Assembly (NCBI GenBank): GCA_001918765.1
Contig: MNGO01000037.1
Coordinates: 1 to 41,828 of the forward strand
Direction: 5' to 3'
DNA length: 41,828 nt
From: Crenarchaeota archaeon 13_1_40CM_3_52_10
GTDB lineage: Archaea > Thermoproteota > Bathyarchaeia > 40CM-2-53-6
Positions 25,686 to 35,544 of this stretch are shown one piece after another; positions within the stretch are counted from its first letter, which is position 1, and every line of letters begins with the position of its first letter. A program made the position numbers and the translations under genes. The notes below the pieces were generated by a model, which was not told where the DNA came from, searched no databases, and saw only the letters and a list, made by a program, of their open reading frames with translations.

Positions 25686-27269
25686 CTAAGCATATTGTGT
25701 TGGCGCGACGGCGATTGGCTTCGGCTTGGAAACGACCGCTAACGCCTCTCTGAATATCGGACGATAGGCGATTCCATAGAGGATCAGCCCATCCTTTCCC
25801 TCGTAGTCTAGCCTTCTGATGACTCCTTCCAGTCGGAGTCCCGGTTTCAAATCGGAGACATCAGCGTCGACAAACAACACTTTGTTGTTTTCGAGGAGTT
25901 CAAAGTTTGAGGTCCATCTCTTCTTGAAGGGAAGCTTGAAAACGTTCTTCAACTTCGCAAATCTCGGAAAGCGCTTCTTCTCCATCGGTCCCGGGCAGTC
26001 GGAGGCGAGACATGTTTCTCTCGCGGGATAGTATATCCTGTTGCACCCTTTGCAAAGGGAGAGTGAGAAATAGCTTCCATTCACGGGTTCAATTTCGCCG
26101 ACCATCCGCGGAATCTCCAATCTTCTCTTGATTCTTGATAGTCGCTCGCGGATCAAGTCGTGGTAAGTGTCTATTCTGATCTCAGATTTCCGATTCACGT
26201 AATCCATCACCGTGGGGGCTCGCCCTCTCTTTTCCTCGATCCCGTCCTGAACTTCAAACCAAGTTGCGTTTGAATAAGCCCCGGAGCCGTATGACACTGC
26301 AAGAACCTGGTCCCCTGGTTTTGCCCTGTCAAAGAGTGAGGCGAGAGATATCATAGTAGAGGCGGCGTACGTGTTTCCCGTGTCTAGCACTCTAAGCCAT
26401 GGTTTGATCTTTTTCTCAATGTCCTGCTCGGTGAGTCTCATTCGTTTAGCGATGGACGAATCGCCGACATAGGGGATTTCGTCCTGAGTGAGAGCATTGC
26501 AGGTCTTCATAGGAAGATAGCCTGACGGCTGGTGAAATGTTATCCAGTCAAAGTCGGATAGAGAAAGATCCGGGTGCTTTCGGAACAGGTTTGCGATGGC
26601 TCCGATGATATGTGACTTATAGGCTTCAACGGTTGTCCTACCGAAGTGCTTGGGAACAGCGGATTCCTCGCGTCTCCAAAAGTCCATGTAGAGGCTAGAA
26701 TAGGGTGCAATGTCCTCGATACTGGCGATCACATCGCTCTTGCCCAACACGAAGGCTCCGGCGCCCGCTCCGGCCGAGTATTCCAAGGGGTCTCCACGTT
26801 CAGCCTGAGCAACATCCGACCCGATTGAGAGGCCGTATTTTATTCGTCCGCTTCGGATCTCAGCGTCTAAGAAGGCGACTCCCTGCATACCAGAATTGCA
26901 AGCCCCTTCAAGGTCAGCAATGAACACGTTCTCCCCTACACCGACGAACGAGGCGACGTGCCTTGCAATCGTACCAACTGCATATGGCTTAGATTCCGAT
27001 CCGGCAGTGACGCCCCCTATTTCTCCGGGAGAAATACCAGCCATTCGTATCGCATTCTCAGCTGCCTCAGTGGCAATGGTCATCGTATCCTCAGTGTGTC
27101 CGGCTACCGCTTTTTCGCGTAAAAGAAGTCCGTGCCTGACCTTCTCGAGAACCTTTTCAAGTTCTTTCCCCCGTTTCTTCTCTCGCTCTTTGACGATCTT
27201 CGCCGTCTCAATTCGCTCTCGGGGGATGTAAACTCCGTAACCGACAATTCCAACTTTACTGTGACTCAT
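25686..27269 (-). CDS. HMG-CoA synthase-like protein fused to a DUF35 (Zn-ribbon/OB) domain
   Basis: IADLEGACNSGMQGVAFLDAEI, YSAGAGAGAFVLG, FHQPSGYLPMKTCNAL, DTGNTYAASTMISLASL; C-terminal LCKGCNRIYYPARETCLASDCPGP...DLKPGLRLEGVIRRLDYEGKDGLILYGIAYRP. Confidence 0.9.
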   Translation of the reverse strand: MSHSKVGIVGYGVYIPRERIETAKIVKEREKKRGKELEKVLEKVRHGLLLREKAVAGHTEDTMTIATEAAENAIRMAGISPGEIGGVTAGSESKPYAVGTIARHVASFVGVGENVFIADLEGACNSGMQGVAFLDAEIRSGRIKYGLSIGSDVAQAERGDPLEYSAGAGAGAFVLGKSDVIASIEDIAPYSSLYMDFWRREESAVPKHFGRTTVEAYKSHIIGAIANLFRKHPDLSLSDFDWITFHQPSGYLPMKTCNALTQDEIPYVGDSSIAKRMRLTEQDIEKKIKPWLRVLDTGNTYAASTMISLASLFDRAKPGDQVLAVSYGSGAYSNATWFEVQDGIEEKRGRAPTVMDYVNRKSEIRIDTYHDLIRERLSRIKRRLEIPRMVGEIEPVNGSYFSLSLCKGCNRIYYPARETCLASDCPGPMEKKRFPRFAKLKNVFKLPFKKRWTSNFELLENNKVLFVDADVSDLKPGLRLEGVIRRLDYEGKDGLILYGIAYRPIFREALAVVSKPKPIAVAPTQYA

Positions 27270-27527
27270 GCGAAGACCTTCGGAGACATCCGATATGTGA
27301 AGGACCTTTTCTCAGCCAACACTGTATTTAAGACTACGTAGCACGCGCGTTGACGACGCAAGTCGATCAAATTCAAAGTTAGACTCAACAAAGGATTCTT
27401 CCGTCCCCGGCAACTGCGTGCAGTTTCTTCATTCCTTCTGAAACTCGAACGGTAATCAATTGGTTACAGTCTGCTTTTGGGGCTAGAAACGCGGTCGGTT
27501 CATTATTAGCTTCTCGAAGGATCCGAG

Positions 27528-29279
27528 ATGGTCTTCAGCTTTACAACGAGCACGATTCTTGCACTCGTCATCCTATCATTCTCAGCAGGTGCCGTAAATG
27601 CTCCTAGTCAGGAGGAGACGACGTCCCGGATTCCTCCGAATCATTTACCCCTCGCAGCGGTGAATGGGCCTCAGCAAACCATCGTCATCTTCGTCCGGTT
27701 TCCCGACAAAGGAAACGGCACATCGCCTAGCCAGATTCTGGCAATGCTCTCAAATCTGAACAATTATTACAACGAAGACTCCTACGGAACAGTTTCATTT
27801 CAGACTGGTATGACGCCAGCTGCCAGCTCTTCTTGGTACACCTTGCCTAACGCCATGGCGTATTATGGAGCAGATACCGTGTCGAGTGACAGCCAACTAG
27901 TCTCTGACTCGCTCCAGGCCGCATACAGCGCAGGGGTCAACCTAGCAAACTACAAGTTTGCAATTGTAGTTCATTCCGGCGACGACGAAGCAATGACCCA
28001 TGTAATTTCTGACATTCATTCATTCACGATTCCAGGATACGTTTTCAATCCCGCACCCTTGGTATCGTACAAGATCTCGACATCTGTTGTCGCCGAATCA
28101 GATCCGACAGGAGTCTACTGCCACGAAGCGGGCCACCTCCTTGGCCTGCCTGACCTTTACGACCTAACGGGTCAAATCGATCCTGCAAACAACTTTCTTG
28201 GCTATTGGGAAATTATGGCCTTGGGAGAATGGAACCCAAACAATGGCAACCCACTCCAACCTAAGCCAGGCACATATCCAGCTCACCACTCGATCTGGTC
28301 GAAGACCCAACTAGGCTTTGTTCCGAGCTCAAGAACCGTCGTCGTTCAAGCAGGTCAAAGTGCTAACATCACCTTGCATAATTTAGAGACCCCGACCAGT
28401 GGAACCCAATCGATCAATATCCCAATCGCGGTCAACCAAGACAACTCCTTGACCTACTACCTAGTTGAGATGAGAGCAAAACTCGGCGTGTACGACCAGT
28501 ACTTGCCTTTTCCATCTGATTATCCTGGAGCAGGTATTCTGATCTACAAAGTTAACGAGAGCATAACTGCAGGCCATGGTAACGTCCGATTGATAGACGC
28601 CCATCCGGGGGGAGATCTCAGTGATGCACCTTTTGGACCCTGCAACACTCCTTGCGTCAGCAACAATACATTCTCAGACCAGGCGAACTTCGTAAAGGTA
28701 ATAGTGACTACGACCGGCACAACTTCATATTCCGTTCTGGTCGATCGAACAAGCGCTCCTCGCCTCCTCCTGCAAGTGAATACTCCCTCTCAAGGCGTTG
28801 AGATCACTGTTGACGGGTCCAACTGGACCTCGGACGCTTCAAACCAGTTGAGGTTGCCGGTACGTTACGGACCGCACTCAATTTCGATTCAACCACACAT
28901 CCCAGTATCAATCGGATCTACAACCGTTCAAGTCGGACTTACAGACAGCTTTGCCTCGTGGGACGATGGAAGCACGGCGAACCCGCGGTGGGTTTCAGTT
29001 GTCAAGGACACCGTTCTGACCGCCAGCTATCGGGTTGTAATTGAGCCCTCGTTTGCTACCGCAATTACGGCCGCGACTGTCCTTGGGGTCGTTATACTCG
29101 CGATGACTATTCATCGAAGAAGGCATCGGCTTGGTGGTAACGTTCCAGCTTCGCCGACCTCTCCTGGACCTAGCGATACGCAACCTCACATTGTCGCGGC
29201 CCCTATAGGTTCACTCCCAGGGAATAATGCTCTTTCTGGAGTACCCGTAAAGAGCGACAGCCAGACCAACGGCACCTAG
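27528..29279 (+). CDS. Secreted M6-family metalloprotease with C-terminal TM anchor
   Basis: YCHEAGHLLGLPDLYD zinc motif, signal peptide-like N-terminus, C-terminal hydrophobic segment FATAITAATVLGVVILAMTIHRRRHR. Confidence 0.88.
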   Translation: MVFSFTTSTILALVILSFSAGAVNAPSQEETTSRIPPNHLPLAAVNGPQQTIVIFVRFPDKGNGTSPSQILAMLSNLNNYYNEDSYGTVSFQTGMTPAASSSWYTLPNAMAYYGADTVSSDSQLVSDSLQAAYSAGVNLANYKFAIVVHSGDDEAMTHVISDIHSFTIPGYVFNPAPLVSYKISTSVVAESDPTGVYCHEAGHLLGLPDLYDLTGQIDPANNFLGYWEIMALGEWNPNNGNPLQPKPGTYPAHHSIWSKTQLGFVPSSRTVVVQAGQSANITLHNLETPTSGTQSINIPIAVNQDNSLTYYLVEMRAKLGVYDQYLPFPSDYPGAGILIYKVNESITAGHGNVRLIDAHPGGDLSDAPFGPCNTPCVSNNTFSDQANFVKVIVTTTGTTSYSVLVDRTSAPRLLLQVNTPSQGVEITVDGSNWTSDASNQLRLPVRYGPHSISIQPHIPVSIGSTTVQVGLTDSFASWDDGSTANPRWVSVVKDTVLTASYRVVIEPSFATAITAATVLGVVILAMTIHRRRHRLGGNVPASPTSPGPSDTQPHIVAAPIGSLPGNNALSGVPVKSDSQTNGT

Positions 29280-29750
29280 CCCGAGACCCGCGGTATTCGC
29301 GCTTCCATCTCTCCCCACAACGACCTGGTTGGTAGTTCCCGATACCCGGGCTGAAATGTCGATGTTCTTCAGCGGTTGCGGACCCTGGTTGTCGAATACG
29401 AAGCAGTAAGTTCCGGTTGCACTAATTGGAATATTGAACGACCTGTTCGACACTGTTTGGTCAACAAGAACGGTTGGGGGGATGGATGACGGGGTGCATG
29501 ATTTGGAGTTGTTCATGACTAGGAACTCGAAATGGATGGCGGAAGCTCCCACGTCGGGCTCCGAAACTGTGACATTAGCCCGCAATTCATTGTTCATGTC
29601 AGAAAAAACGGTGATGTTCTTCGGCTGCCCCACTCGGGTGTTCGGCTGAATAGGAAACCCATTTTGAATCCAAACGTTCTGTTCGTTAACAACGGGGGTT
29701 GTGTGCACGGCGGGGACGGAGGCATAAGTAATGAGGCCGACTATCAGCAA
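29211..29750 (-). CDS. Membrane-anchored extracellular beta-sandwich-like protein
   Basis: N-terminal hydrophobic LIVGLITYA, extracellular domain with C-C pair, C-terminal TM LGLGAVGLAVALYGYSRK. Confidence 0.6.
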   Translation of the reverse strand: MLIVGLITYASVPAVHTTPVVNEQNVWIQNGFPIQPNTRVGQPKNITVFSDMNNELRANVTVSEPDVGASAIHFEFLVMNNSKSCTPSSIPPTVLVDQTVSNRSFNIPISATGTYCFVFDNQGPQPLKNIDISARVSGTTNQVVVGRDGSANTAGLGLGAVGLAVALYGYSRKSIIPWE

Positions 29751-29785
29751 AGCTAGTCCGAAAACTACTACTTTGAACTGCGTGT

Positions 29786-30622
29786 CTAGCGACCCTCCAT
29801 GTCTCGCAGTTTCTGAAACTCCCTGATTTCGCCTAACCGGCGTCGCATTATGCTAGCTTCCAGCTCAGCCTGCAATAGCGAAAAGATGTCCTTGTGGATG
29901 CTCACAAAATCCGATGAGGTCGGGCTTCTTGGCCGAAGCAGCTCAATGGGTACAATGCTCTTGACCCTTGCGGGACGGGCAGAGAGAACCAGTATCCGAT
30001 CAGCGAGCTCGATCGCTTCAGGAAGGTTGTGAGTAACGAGGAGGAATGTCTTCTGAGTCTCAGCGTGAATCTCCGCGACCTCTTCCCTGAGCGCTTCAGC
30101 TGTGAACTCGTCGATGGCGCTGAAAGCCTCATCCATTAACACAACTTCGGGATCGATGGCAAGGGCTCTAGCTATGCCAACCCGTTGTTTCATCCCGCCC
30201 GAGAGCTGTTTCGGAAATAAATTCTCGCTATCTTTGAGGCCCACCATTCCAAGAAGTTCTCTTGCAGTATTCTCCCTCTCACGTTTCGGGACTTTCTGGA
30301 CCTCAAGCCCAAAGGCAACATTCTCCAAGACGGTTCGCCAAGGAAGCAGAGCGAACGTCTGAAAGACCATGCTGATCTTGGGGTGAGGGGCAGTAAGCAG
30401 GTCACCTTTGAAACGGATTTCTCCGCTGGAGGGCCGATCTAGCCCTGCAATCATTCGCAGAAGTGTGGATTTTCCGCAACCGCTTGGGCCCACGATGCAG
30501 ACGAACTCTCCCTCGTTGATCTTGAAGGATATGTCGTTCAGTGCGGTTACGGTTTGCGGGGGTTCTGAGTATACTTTTGTGACGTTGGCGAATTCTACGT
30601 GCAAGCGATTGTCTACCGCCAT
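29786..30622 (-). CDS. ABC transporter ATPase, NitT/TauT (SsuB/TauB-like) family
   Basis: Walker A GPSGCGKST, Q-loop MVFQTFALLPWRTVLENV, signature LSGGMKQRVGIARALA, Walker B VVLMDEAFSAID. Confidence 0.93.
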   Translation of the reverse strand: MAVDNRLHVEFANVTKVYSEPPQTVTALNDISFKINEGEFVCIVGPSGCGKSTLLRMIAGLDRPSSGEIRFKGDLLTAPHPKISMVFQTFALLPWRTVLENVAFGLEVQKVPKRERENTARELLGMVGLKDSENLFPKQLSGGMKQRVGIARALAIDPEVVLMDEAFSAIDEFTAEALREEVAEIHAETQKTFLLVTHNLPEAIELADRILVLSARPARVKSIVPIELLRPRSPTSSDFVSIHKDIFSLLQAELEASIMRRRLGEIREFQKLRDMEGR

Positions 30623-31455
30623 CTCTTGATTCGTTGTTCTAGTCGCTCAAAGAATGCGCGATCCATTAAGATGGTTAGAAGGCCAACGGTCATTATCGCA
30701 GCCAGGCCATAGGTCATTGAGTGTGCTGATCCTTGAAAACTATTCGAGATGAAACTTCCGACACCGGCAACACTTGCGATGATTTCTACCGCGAGAAGTA
30801 CGTTCCAGCTAAACTCGAAAGATAGCCTTAGTCCAGTTAGGAAATTCGGAAATATCGAGGGAAGAATAATCTTCGAGAAGGTATCGAGTCGCCCTGCTTT
30901 GAATACCGATGCAACGTGAAAGTAATCAATTGGAATCTCCTTGACTCCCTGTCTGATTGTGAAGTATATTGGGAAGAAGGCACTGAAGGCGGAGATCGCT
31001 ACAGCGGCCACGTTGCCCCGTCCGATCACAGTAACCAGAAGAGTCAGTATCGCCAAGTCTGGCAGAGCGCCTACCAGCATGATGATCGGAGTGATTGCCT
31101 CGTCCAACTGGTTTCTCAGACCTACCAGTAATGCTAGGGGCATAACCACCACTAACGCTAGAGAAACCCCCACCGCTACGTTGACGAAGCTTTGGCTGAC
31201 GCGAGCCAAGAAAAATGGAGTTACTCCGAGTTGCACCAGGGTGAGGAGAACGTTGTGAAGAGGGGGAAGCTGATCGCTTGAGACTATGCCGAGAAGTGAT
31301 ACGGCCTCCCAAACACAAAAGATAGCGAGGAGTGTAATCAGCCATGGCGGGAGTCGGGCTTTGTTCCGACTTGTGTCCCGGACTCGATGGAAGACTTTGG
31401 GACTGAATGGCCAGAAACGCAGCTCGATACACCGAGAGTCGCAAAGTCCCCTCAC
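30613..31455 (-). CDS. ABC transporter permease, NitT/TauT (SsuC/TauC-like) family
   Basis: Hydrophobic, with VTVIGRGNVAAVAISAFSAFFPIYFTIRQGVKEIPIDYFHVASVFKAGRLDTFSKIILPSIFPNFLTGLRLSFEFSWNVLLAVEI. Confidence 0.92.
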   Translation of the reverse strand: MRGLCDSRCIELRFWPFSPKVFHRVRDTSRNKARLPPWLITLLAIFCVWEAVSLLGIVSSDQLPPLHNVLLTLVQLGVTPFFLARVSQSFVNVAVGVSLALVVVMPLALLVGLRNQLDEAITPIIMLVGALPDLAILTLLVTVIGRGNVAAVAISAFSAFFPIYFTIRQGVKEIPIDYFHVASVFKAGRLDTFSKIILPSIFPNFLTGLRLSFEFSWNVLLAVEIIASVAGVGSFISNSFQGSAHSMTYGLAAIMTVGLLTILMDRAFFERLEQRIKRWR

Positions 31456-31662
31456 AGAACTAATTAGCTTTGGACAGTTAATCGGCGAAATTCTGCGCTT
31501 AATGCGTTATGGTTCTGAACTCTTGTCGCCGAACGCTTATCGGTTCTAAGGAAAGAAATCGATGGTTTGAGGCCGAGGTTTGACTCAGAGCAGTTCAGAA
31601 TGCGTCTGTGCAGAGCGGGACACTGCTGTGCGAACTTGTGCATATACCTGTGCGAAGAGGGG

Positions 31663-32913
31663 TCACGCTTGCCAAGAGCGGAGGTACTTCTGCTGCAATC
31701 GGGACAACTTGTCGATCTTGCGCCCGAAGGCCTCGAGTCTCTGTCGAGCAACCTCAAGATCGAGCTCTTCAGGAACCTTGACAACCTTTGGGGGTAACTT
31801 GCCCTTGTTCTTGGAGAGATACTCGGCAGACAAGGCTTGATCGGCGAAGCTCATGTCCATCACCTCGGCGGGATGTCCGTCGGCAGCGGCCAGGTTAACT
31901 AGACGTCCTTCAGAAAGCAGGTAGAGCCTTTTCCTGCTTGGCAGAGTGTACTCGACAACCTCGACGCGCACTTTTCTGTGTCTGACGGCAATCCTCTCAA
32001 GATCTCTGACACTTACCTCCACATCGTAATGACCGACATTGCAGAGAATCGCTTGGTCTTTCATGTTGAGCATGTGCGACGCGGTTATGACGTCAGTGTC
32101 TCCGGTTGCAGTGATGAACAAGTCGCCTTTCTCGGCCGCCTCGGACATTGGCATCACATCGAACCCTTCCATTAGCGCTTCTAATGCCCTAACAGGGTTG
32201 ACTTCTGTCACAATGACCTTCGAACCCATTCCGCGAGCGCGTTCAGCCACTCCTCTCCCCACCCATCCATAGCCTGCTACTACCACGTTTCGGCCAGCGA
32301 GGAGCAAGTTTGTAGCCCGCATTATCCCTTCGAGACCTGACTGGCCCGTTCCATACTGGCTGTCGAAGAGATACTTGGTGAGGGCATCGTTGACGGCGAT
32401 GACGGGAAATCTCAGTTTTCCCTGACGCTCCATCGCCCTTAGTCGCATCACACCGGTCGTGGTCTCTTCGCAAGCCCCGATGATACCACGCAAGAGATTC
32501 CCGCCCTTCAAGTGTGCAAGAATCGAGAGCTCAGCACCGTCGTCGATAAGAATGTCCGGTCGCAAATCTAGGACCCGGTTCAGGTTCTGCTTATGCTCGA
32601 TCTCGGTCACTCCGTGCCAAGCGTACACGTGGACTCCCGTTTCGGATAGAGCTGCTGCCACGTCATCTTGAGTTGAGAGGGGATTGCTGCCGGTTATTGC
32701 TACCTCTGCGCCAGCTTGGTGGATAGATTCTGCCAATACTGCGGTTTTAGCTTCAAGGTGGAGGCAAGTTCCTATCTTGTAGCCCTTGAACGTCTTTTGA
32801 GCGACTAGTCTCCGTGTTATTTTTGCAAGTACGGGCATATGTTCTCTAGCCCACGCCATCTTCATCTTGCCGGAAGGGGCTAGCTTGGGATCCTTTACTT
32901 GGCTCAAAGTCAA
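31663..32913 (-). CDS. ahcY: Adenosylhomocysteinase (SAHH)
   Basis: CLHLEAKTAVLAESIHQAGAEVAITGSNPLSTQDDVAAAL, SQYGTGQSGLEGIMRATNLLLAGRNVVVAGYGWVGRGVAERARGMGSKVIVTEVNPVRALEALMEGFDVM. Confidence 0.95.
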   Translation of the reverse strand: MTLSQVKDPKLAPSGKMKMAWAREHMPVLAKITRRLVAQKTFKGYKIGTCLHLEAKTAVLAESIHQAGAEVAITGSNPLSTQDDVAAALSETGVHVYAWHGVTEIEHKQNLNRVLDLRPDILIDDGAELSILAHLKGGNLLRGIIGACEETTTGVMRLRAMERQGKLRFPVIAVNDALTKYLFDSQYGTGQSGLEGIMRATNLLLAGRNVVVAGYGWVGRGVAERARGMGSKVIVTEVNPVRALEALMEGFDVMPMSEAAEKGDLFITATGDTDVITASHMLNMKDQAILCNVGHYDVEVSVRDLERIAVRHRKVRVEVVEYTLPSRKRLYLLSEGRLVNLAAADGHPAEVMDMSFADQALSAEYLSKNKGKLPPKVVKVPEELDLEVARQRLEAFGRKIDKLSRLQQKYLRSWQA

Positions 32914-33115
32914 GCCTCGACGTTTGGAGGGAGAATATCAGGGTTACACGTTAAAACTAATTGGTCCCCTTTCGGAAAGCGGGATCCAGAAGATCCGAGA
33001 TGGGAGAGCTCGGAATAATCACGAGAAACGAGTTGCCGGCGGAAAAGGAGAGTCTCGGCGGACAGACAACCAACCTTATTTCTCAAATCCTAGCGTCCCG
33101 CTTTCTCGTGGAAGA

Positions 33116-34669
33116 ATGGCCGAGATAACAATAGACGGATCAATGCTGACTCTACAAGAGCTAGTCTCTGTGGCTCGAGGTGATGCCGCTGTCCGGATTG
33201 ACAAGAGGGCGCTGCAGAGAACAGAGAGAAGCAGGGCAGTTCTTGAGAAGTTGCTTCAACAAGACGAGGTAATCTATGGCGTCAATACGGGCTTCGGCGC
33301 ACTATCGAACGTAAAGATCGCCCCTGAAGACGTGAGGCAATTACAAGCAAACCTTCTCCGCAGTCATGCCTCAAGTGTCGGCAAACCTCACTCGACGGAC
33401 GTGGTTAGGGCTATGATGCTTTTGAGAGCAAATACTCTGATCAAAGGCAATTCAGGTATTAGGCCAGAAATCCCACGACTAATCGTGGCGCTCCTTAACA
33501 AGCGGGCTCATCCCTACATTCCCCAAAAGGGATCCGTCGGGGCTAGCGGCGACCTTTCCCCTCTTTCACATATGGCGTTGGTCCTAATGGGAGAAGGGAG
33601 AGTCGAATACAAGGGCACATGGATGGCAGGGAAACAAGCCCTGCAAAAGATTGGTCAGGATCCCGTCCAATTAGAGGCTAAGGAAGGTCTCGCACTCAAC
33701 AATGGCACCCAGCAAATGACCTCGATCGGCTGCCTCAACCTATACGATTCCTACAATCTGTTGAAGACGGCTGAAGCAGCGCTAGCTCTTTCTCTAGAGG
33801 CGATCAAAGGATGGGTTGATCCGTTCGATGAACGGATACACAAGGTCAGACGACACCCTGGACAGGTACAAGTCGCTATGGACATCCGCGCCCTTGTGAA
33901 GGGTAGCAGGACGTGCCGGTCGATAACTAGGGATGACCCGACTGGCGGACGCCCTCAAGACCCATACTCTTTCCGATGCGCCCCCCAAGCTATGGGGCCG
34001 GTTATGGACGCGTTGGAGTACGTCAGGTCTACCCTTGAAATTGAAATGAACTCGGCTACTGACAATCCGCTCATTTTCCCAAGCGACAAGGTTTGCTTAT
34101 CGGGTGGTAACTTTCACGGGCAGCCAGTTTCCATGGCTCTGGACCTGATGGCATTGGGTCTCTCGACCATCTCGAACATATCGGAGCGAAGAATCTCCGC
34201 TCTACTCGATGCGTCTCTCAACAACGGCCTTACAGCCTTTCTCGTTGGGAAGGAATCGAAACCCGGGCTCGCAAGTGGTTTGATGGCCCTTCAATACACT
34301 GCAACCGCTCTGGTCGCGGAGAACAAGATACTGACCCATCCAGCTAGCAGCGACTCAATCCCCACCTCCGGCAACTTCGAAGACTTCGTGAGCATGGGAC
34401 CCGGCGCAGCCCACAAGTCAACCAGCATCCTCGAGAATTGCCAATACGTGGTGGCGATAGAACTTCTAACGGCCGCTCAGGCTGTCCATCTCCGGGGCGA
34501 CTCAGGGCTAGGAAAGGGTACCAAGATGGTCTATCAAGCGATCAGGAAGGTGGTTCGGCCACTGACTCAGGATAGGTCATCCCACGAGGATATTGAGCGA
34601 GTATTCGAAATGGTCAAGCGCGGGCAGATAAGCGATCTGGTAATACGATTCACCAGGGATTCGGATTAG
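33116..34669 (+). CDS. hutH: Histidine ammonia-lyase
   Basis: YGVNTGFGALSNVKI, VGASGDLSPLSHMALVLMGEG (ASG MIO motif), NGTQQMTSIG, NSATDNPLIF, SGGNFHGQPVSMALDLMALG. Start set at the ATG, clear of ahcY. Confidence 0.95.
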   Translation: MAEITIDGSMLTLQELVSVARGDAAVRIDKRALQRTERSRAVLEKLLQQDEVIYGVNTGFGALSNVKIAPEDVRQLQANLLRSHASSVGKPHSTDVVRAMMLLRANTLIKGNSGIRPEIPRLIVALLNKRAHPYIPQKGSVGASGDLSPLSHMALVLMGEGRVEYKGTWMAGKQALQKIGQDPVQLEAKEGLALNNGTQQMTSIGCLNLYDSYNLLKTAEAALALSLEAIKGWVDPFDERIHKVRRHPGQVQVAMDIRALVKGSRTCRSITRDDPTGGRPQDPYSFRCAPQAMGPVMDALEYVRSTLEIEMNSATDNPLIFPSDKVCLSGGNFHGQPVSMALDLMALGLSTISNISERRISALLDASLNNGLTAFLVGKESKPGLASGLMALQYTATALVAENKILTHPASSDSIPTSGNFEDFVSMGPGAAHKSTSILENCQYVVAIELLTAAQAVHLRGDSGLGKGTKMVYQAIRKVVRPLTQDRSSHEDIERVFEMVKRGQISDLVIRFTRDSD

Positions 34670-34670
34670 A

Positions 34671-35477
34671 GTGCAGCTCTACCCCCTGAAGTCCAAACTA
34701 TTTCTCCCAGGTGATTCGTTAGTTGCAGGATTCGTTGGATCACTCTCGGCTGCGGGACTGACGGTCAAGAACGGGGACATAATTGCAGTCGCCAGTAAGG
34801 CGGTCTCAATCTCAGAGAGGAGCATTGTTTCTCTCTCGAAAGTTAGGCCCAGGGCCTTAGCTAGGAGGCTTGGTCGTAGATTCGATATGGTCCCAGAGTT
34901 CGCCCAGGTCGTGCTCAACGAGGCTGACGCTGTTTACGGTGGGGTTCCCGGAGCTCTTCTCACTCTCAAGAATGGAGACGCAATAGCGAATTCGGGGGTC
35001 GACAGAAAGAATGCTCCTGGCGACAGCGTCATTCCCTGGCCGAAAGATCCGCATCGTTCCGCCGAGACGATTCGGAAAAGCCTCAATCGAAAACTCCGGA
35101 AGAGAATTGGCGTTGTTATAGTCGACAGTCGAGTCACTCCCCTCCGCCTAGGGACAATAGGGCTCGCGATTGCCTCTTCAGGATTTCAACCGGTAAGGGA
35201 CTCCCGGGGAAGCAAGGATTTGTACGGACGAAAGGTGCGAATCACTCTACAAGCCTTGGCTGACGGCATCGCTGGAGCGACACAATTGTTGATGGGGGAA
35301 ACCCGGGAAACTATCCCCTTCGTGCTGGTTCGTGGAGCCCCAGTTCAATTTGGCAGTAGAAAGAGCTCGGACTCGATGACGCTCCCTATCAAAGACTGCC
35401 TCTATATGAGCCAAATTCCCCCACCGCGGTTCCTTTTCAGAAAAATCGCCCTTACCCCCTCAGTTCTGAGGGAATAA
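34671..35477 (+). CDS. cofE: Coenzyme F420-0:L-glutamate ligase-like (CofE family)
   Basis: NGDIIAVASKAVSISERSIVSLSKVRP, VPEFAQVVLNEAD, GDAIANSGVDRKNAPGDSVIPWPKDPHRSAETI, RIGVVIVDSRVTPLRLGTIGLAIASSGFQPVRDSRGSKDLYGRKVRITLQALADGIAGATQLLMGE. Confidence 0.88.
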   Translation: MQLYPLKSKLFLPGDSLVAGFVGSLSAAGLTVKNGDIIAVASKAVSISERSIVSLSKVRPRALARRLGRRFDMVPEFAQVVLNEADAVYGGVPGALLTLKNGDAIANSGVDRKNAPGDSVIPWPKDPHRSAETIRKSLNRKLRKRIGVVIVDSRVTPLRLGTIGLAIASSGFQPVRDSRGSKDLYGRKVRITLQALADGIAGATQLLMGETRETIPFVLVRGAPVQFGSRKSSDSMTLPIKDCLYMSQIPPPRFLFRKIALTPSVLRE

Positions 35478-35544
35478 TCCGAAGGTTTGCCCAGCTCGGT
35501 TCTGGGAACCTAATCTGCGGGTTTGACGAGGGAGGAGCATAGCC

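Noticed and set aside
32867-33115. N-terminal extension of the hutH ORF
   Set aside because: It overlaps the ahcY start and lacks HAL-like sequence; the ATG at 33116 fits HutH.
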